DNA from: DATATV01 sp035551355
Lineage (GTDB): Bacteria > Actinomycetota > Actinomycetes > Mycobacteriales > Pseudonocardiaceae
Assembly: GCA_035551355.1 (NCBI GenBank)
Contig: DASZNF010000053.1
Span: forward strand, 1 to 64,000
Length of the DNA stretch: 64,000 nucleotides
Direction of reading: 5' to 3'
Under the pieces are notes generated by a model. The model searched no databases. It saw only the letters and a list, made by a program, of their open reading frames with translations, and was not told the origin of the DNA. Positions 60,692-64,000 of the stretch are shown here, piece after piece. A program made the translations under genes and the position numbers. Within the stretch, counting starts at the first letter, position 1. Every line of letters starts with the position of its first letter.

Positions 60692-60719
60692 GCCGGTGAC
60701 CGGAATTCCGTCGGTGGGG

Positions 60720-60774
60720 CCGAAAGTCCAACGGGTTGAGGGCCGTTTGCCCTGTCTGCCGTTGGGCCTTTCGG
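60720..60774 (+). terminator. Nested hairpin between GH51 and PPDK-like genes
   Basis: Outer arms CCGAAAGTCCAACGG and CCGTTGGGCCTTTCGG pair with one bulge, enclosing an inner AGGGC-CGTTT-GCCCT hairpin. Terminator for GH51, or a leader structure for the gene at 60810. Confidence 0.5.
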
Positions 60775-60809
60775 ACTGGACTGGACAGACCCCAGCGCCT
60801 GGAGACGTC

Positions 60810-63491
60810 GTGTCCGGACTCGTGTACGACCTGTGTGACACCGGCGGCGTGGCCGCCGACCAGCTCGGCCGGACGGGAACCGAACTCGCCGAACTGATCG
60901 GGCTGGGCCTGCCCGTGCCACCGGGTTTCGTGCTGACCGCGCGGGCCTGTCACGCCTATCTCGCCGCCCAGGAGGTGCCGACCGAACTGGCCGAGCCGGT
61001 CCGCGCGCACCTGCACGAGCTGGCGCGGCGGGCGGGCCGCAAACTGGGCCAGTCCGACGATCCGCTGCTGCTGTCCCTGCACGCCGATCGGCCCGGTTCC
61101 GGTCAGGACGCGCCGGCCGCGCCGGTGCGCGGCATCGGGCTGACCGACGCCTCGGTGGCCGGGTTCATCGCGGCGGGCGGCGACGAACGCGCCGTGTGGG
61201 ACCTCTACCAGCGGCTGGTGGCCGCGTACGGCACGGTGGTGGCCGGCATTCCGGCCGAGAAGTTCGAGGCCGAGCTGACCCGTGCCGACTGGGCCTGCGG
61301 TCAGGCCGAGCAGTTCTGCTCGGGCGCGGCCGAGTTACCGGCGCTGGTCGCCGCGCACAAGCGGGTCCTGCGCGAGCAGACCGGCCGGGAGTTTCCACAG
61401 GACCCCAACGAGGTGCTCGAGTCGTTCGTGCGCGCGACGTTCGACTCCTGGGCGGTGAACGGCCGGGGGCGGCGGCCGCTCGTCACTTCCGGCGGCGCGT
61501 TGACCATTTCCACCATGGTGTTCGGCCATCTCGGCGTGGATTCGGGTATCGGCGTTGCGCACACCCGTGATCCGGGTTCCGGTAGGCCCGGAGTGCGCGG
61601 CCATTACCTGCCTGGGGCGCGGGCCGGGAACCTGGTTTCCGGCCCGCGCGGGGCGGACTCCCTGGCCCGGCTCGCGCGACTGAATCCCGATGCGCACCAA
61701 CGGCTTCTGACCATTTCATCCATTGTGGACGAACATTTTCGCGACCTGTGCGACATCGACTTCGTGGTGGAGCGCGGGCGGTTGTGGGTGTTGCGGGCCG
61801 GACCGGGCCGGCGCGGCGCGGCCGCGGCGTTCCGCATCGCGATGGCACTGCACGACGAGGGCGTGATCGACGACGACGAGGCGCTGTGCCGGGTCACCGG
61901 TGAGCAGCTGACCCAGCTGTTGTTCCCCCGGTTCGATCCGGGCGTCCCCGGACAGCGGGTGGCCACCGGGGTGGCCGCCTCGCCGGGCGCCGCGGTGGGA
62001 CAGGTGGTGTTCGACTCGGTCACCGCGGTCAGCTGGGCCAAGGCCGGCCGGCCGGTGATCCTGGTGCGTACCCACACCACCCAGGACGATCTGCCCGGGA
62101 TGAGCCTGGCCCGCGGGGTGCTGACCAGCCGGGGCGGGCAGACCTCGCATGCCGCGGTGACCGCGCGCGGTCTCGGCCGCACCTGCGTGACCGGCGCCGA
62201 CCAGCTGTCCGTGGACACCGGCGGGCACCGGTTCACCGCGCCCGGCGGGGTGCTGGTGCGGGAGGGCGACACGGTGTCCATCGACGGGGCGACCGGCGCG
62301 GTGTGCCTTGGCGAGGTGCCGGTGGTGCCCTCGCCGGTGGTGGAGTACTTCGAGGGCGAGATCGAGCCGGACGCCGACGCGGTCGTGCATGCCGTGCACC
62401 GGATTCTGCGCTACGCCGACCGCCGCCGGGTGCTCGCGGTGCGGGCCAACGCCGACACTCCGGCCGATGCCGCGCGGGCCCGCCGGTTCGGCGCGGACGG
62501 TATCGGACTGTGCCGCACCGAGCAGATGTTCTCCTCCGATCGCCGGGCCCTGATCGAGCGGCTGATCGTGGCCGAGCCGGACGACCACCACGAGCGGGCC
62601 GATGTGCTGGCCGAGCTGCTTCCGTTGCAGCGCCAGGACTTCCAGCAGATCTTCCGGGCGATGGACGGCCGGCCGGTGACCGTGCGGCTGCTCGACCCGC
62701 CGCTGCACGAATTCCTGCCGGATCTGACCGAGTTGTCGGTGCGGGTGGCGCTGGCCGAGGCCGGCGGCGCGGCCGAGGTGGCCGATGTGTGGCTGCTGCG
62801 AGTGGCCCGGCGGCTGCACGAGCACAACCCGATGCTGGGTCTGCGCGGGGTGCGGCTGGGGCTGGTCGTGCCCGGCCTGTACGAGATGCAGGTGCGGGCC
62901 ATCGCCGAGGCGGCCGCCGCATGCGTGACCGAGGGCGGGCGCCCACGGGTGGAGATCATGGTCCCGCTGGTGGCCGACGCGACCGAACTGGCCGTGGTGC
63001 GCGAGCGGGCCGAGGCAGTGCTGGCCGAGGTCAGGGAGCACACCGGGATCGACCTGCCGGCCGCGATCGGCACCATGATCGAGCTGCCCCGGGCGGCGCT
63101 GACCGCGGGCCGGATCGCCGAGCACGCGCAGTTCTTCTCCTTCGGCACCAACGATCTCACCCAGACCGCCTGGGGAATGTCACGTGACGACGCGGAATCG
63201 GAGTTTCTGCCCGAGTACCGGGCACAGGGCATCCTGACCGGCTCACCGTTTTCCAGCATCGACGAGGAGGGCGTCGGCCGGCTGATCACGCTGGCCACCG
63301 GCGAGGGCCGGGCGGCCCGGCCCGACCTGCACGTGGGCGTGTGCGGGGAGCACGGCGGCGACCCGGAGTCGATCCACTTCTTCCACCGGCTGCGCATCGA
63401 CCACGTGTCGTGCTCGCCGTTCCGGGTGCCGATCGCCCGCCTCGAGGCCGGCCGGGCCGCCGCCTGCTACCCACTCCCCTCGGTCGGATAA
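60810..63491 (+). CDS. Pyruvate phosphate dikinase-like protein with degenerate ATP-grasp domain
   Basis: An 893-residue PPDK-family protein. The phosphohistidine domain (GGQTSHAAVTARG, His447) and the PEP/pyruvate barrel (GIGLCRTEQMF, VRLLDPPLHEFLP, NPMLGLRGVRLGL, FSFGTNDLTQ, Cys845 in GVCGEHGGDP) are intact. The N-terminal ATP domain is not: the usual GGKGANLAEM lysine motif reads LGRTGTELAEL, and the RSxAxxSMPGMMDT block is replaced by SLHADRPGSGQDAP. ATP-dependent pyruvate phosphorylation is therefore doubtful; PEP-dependent phosphotransfer or a regulatory role is possible. GTG 60810 has GGAG 5 nt upstream. Confidence 0.82.
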   Translation: MSGLVYDLCDTGGVAADQLGRTGTELAELIGLGLPVPPGFVLTARACHAYLAAQEVPTELAEPVRAHLHELARRAGRKLGQSDDPLLLSLHADRPGSGQDAPAAPVRGIGLTDASVAGFIAAGGDERAVWDLYQRLVAAYGTVVAGIPAEKFEAELTRADWACGQAEQFCSGAAELPALVAAHKRVLREQTGREFPQDPNEVLESFVRATFDSWAVNGRGRRPLVTSGGALTISTMVFGHLGVDSGIGVAHTRDPGSGRPGVRGHYLPGARAGNLVSGPRGADSLARLARLNPDAHQRLLTISSIVDEHFRDLCDIDFVVERGRLWVLRAGPGRRGAAAAFRIAMALHDEGVIDDDEALCRVTGEQLTQLLFPRFDPGVPGQRVATGVAASPGAAVGQVVFDSVTAVSWAKAGRPVILVRTHTTQDDLPGMSLARGVLTSRGGQTSHAAVTARGLGRTCVTGADQLSVDTGGHRFTAPGGVLVREGDTVSIDGATGAVCLGEVPVVPSPVVEYFEGEIEPDADAVVHAVHRILRYADRRRVLAVRANADTPADAARARRFGADGIGLCRTEQMFSSDRRALIERLIVAEPDDHHERADVLAELLPLQRQDFQQIFRAMDGRPVTVRLLDPPLHEFLPDLTELSVRVALAEAGGAAEVADVWLLRVARRLHEHNPMLGLRGVRLGLVVPGLYEMQVRAIAEAAAACVTEGGRPRVEIMVPLVADATELAVVRERAEAVLAEVREHTGIDLPAAIGTMIELPRAALTAGRIAEHAQFFSFGTNDLTQTAWGMSRDDAESEFLPEYRAQGILTGSPFSSIDEEGVGRLITLATGEGRAARPDLHVGVCGEHGGDPESIHFFHRLRIDHVSCSPFRVPIARLEAGRAAACYPLPSVG
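61719..61729 (-). repeat. Iterated palindrome copy (CAA form)
   Basis: TCCATTGTGGA inside the PPDK-like gene, encoding SIVD with the rare codon ATT. Confidence 0.7.
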
Positions 63492-63526
63492 CCGCTGCCG
63501 GACAGCCGGTTCACCGGGCCAGACAA

Positions 63527-63539
63527 GTCCACAGTGGAC
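63527..63539 (+). repeat. Iterated palindrome copy (CAG form)
   Basis: GTCCACAGTGGAC, intergenic between the convergent PPDK-like and aldehyde dehydrogenase genes. Confidence 0.75.
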
Positions 63540-63591
63540 CACTGGGCAGCCCGGCGGGCGGTGATCTGCTCTCCGCCCGCCGGGGCACAGC

Positions 63592-64000
63592 TCAGCGCGG
63601 TATGGCCAGGTACTTGTATTCCAGGAACTCCTCGATACCGACTCGGCCGCCTTCCCGGCCCAGCCCGGACTGTTTGACGCCGCCGAACGGCGCGGCCGGG
63701 TTGGACACCAGGCCGGTGTTCAGGCCGACCATGCCGACCTCCATGGCCTCACCGACCCGGAACGCGCGGTCCAGATCCCTGGTGAACAGGTATCCGGACA
63801 GGCCCCATTCGGTGTCGTTGGCCAGCCGGATCACCTCGTCCTCGTCGGTGAAGGTGAGGATCGGCGCGACCGGGCCGAAGATCTCCGCGCTCATCAGCTT
63901 GCTGCCCGGATCCACATTGGACAGCACGGTGGGCGGGTAGAACCGGCCCGGGCCTTCGGGTTTCTGCCCGCCGACGACCACACTTGCGCCCCGGTCGACC
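63592..64000 (-). CDS. Aldehyde dehydrogenase, succinate-semialdehyde type (partial, 5' part outside window)
   Basis: The last 135 or so residues of an NAD(P)-dependent aldehyde dehydrogenase. Visible family motifs are RFYPPTVLSNVD, AEIFGPVAPILTF, DTEWGLSGYLFTRD, GMVGLNTGLVSNPAAPFGGVKQSGLGREGG and the terminal EYKYLAIPR. The NPAAPFGGVKQSG block is typical of GabD-like succinate-semialdehyde dehydrogenases. The catalytic Cys lies upstream of the window edge. Converges on the PPDK-like gene across 100 bp holding one iterated palindrome. Confidence 0.9.
   Translation of the reverse strand, partial: VDRGASVVVGGQKPEGPGRFYPPTVLSNVDPGSKLMSAEIFGPVAPILTFTDEDEVIRLANDTEWGLSGYLFTRDLDRAFRVGEAMEVGMVGLNTGLVSNPAAPFGGVKQSGLGREGGRVGIEEFLEYKYLAIPR

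Overview
The window is high-GC DNA with dense, often overlapping genes, many GTG starts and ATGA/GTGA stop-start overlaps. It carries an F420-type LLM oxidoreductase, Ser/Thr kinases with extracytoplasmic tails, DasR-like operator sequences, a type 5 uracil-DNA glycosylase, LigC/Prim-PolC and a DinB2-type polymerase. Together these indicate a filamentous actinomycete chromosome, most likely Pseudonocardiales-like (inference; no marker gene is present). No tRNA, rRNA, CRISPR array, phage or intact insertion sequence was seen.

Layout. 1-2352: a hydroxyproline-catabolism operon (DapA-family deaminase/hydratase, 4-hydroxyproline epimerase, GntR/FCD regulator). 2477-6005: an ABC-2 exporter co-transcribed with a two-component pair. 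6243-10100: a large secreted GH92 mannosidase behind twin LacI-type operators. 10171-12670: a Ser/Thr kinase and a YihY/BrkB membrane protein. 12711-16741: a repair block with a DinB2-like polymerase, a secreted protein, a Prim-PolC-like AEP polymerase and a LigC-like ligase. 16826-18878: SDR-VOC-QueA operon. 19036-20797: GAF histidine kinase plus response regulator. 20870-23187: small protein, PadR and flavin monooxygenase operon. 23322-26561: LLM oxidoreductase, enoyl-CoA hydratase, Ser/Thr kinase. 26663-29494: a decayed TetR gene and a GH78 rhamnosidase. 29567-34172: AlkB, MFS exporter, a small stress/antitoxin-like protein, RecQ. 34276-35921: a fused membrane/molybdopterin oxidoreductase and partner. 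35923-41654: GH64 glucanase, MetE-like protein, LMW phosphatase with fructosamine kinase, GH18 chitinase. 41804-43319: Pro/Thr-rich surface protein and a DUF4239-like membrane protein. 43402-46880: hmgA with its GntR regulator, and a divergent amidase. 46920-51796: UdgB, LysR, small proteins, methyltransferase, universal stress protein. 51877-55354: LigD-type phosphoesterase-polymerase, GH20 hexosaminidase, STAS protein. 55438-57997: FAD oxidase, a deletion-scarred ABC transporter remnant, a membrane protein and TetR. 58073-63491: GH51 arabinofuranosidase and an unusual PPDK. 63592-64000: end of an aldehyde dehydrogenase.

Themes. Six secreted glycosidases (GH92, GH78, GH64, GH18, GH20, GH51) fit a saprophyte. 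Three of them (GH64, GH18, GH20) have DasR-box-like sequences upstream, which suggests a shared GlcNAc-responsive fungal-wall programme. DNA repair is unusually dense: DinB2, Prim-PolC/LigC, LigD PE-Pol, RecQ, AlkB and UdgB. A 13-bp near-palindrome, GTCCACARTGGAC, recurs at least ten times in both coding and intergenic DNA and is not explained by any gene.
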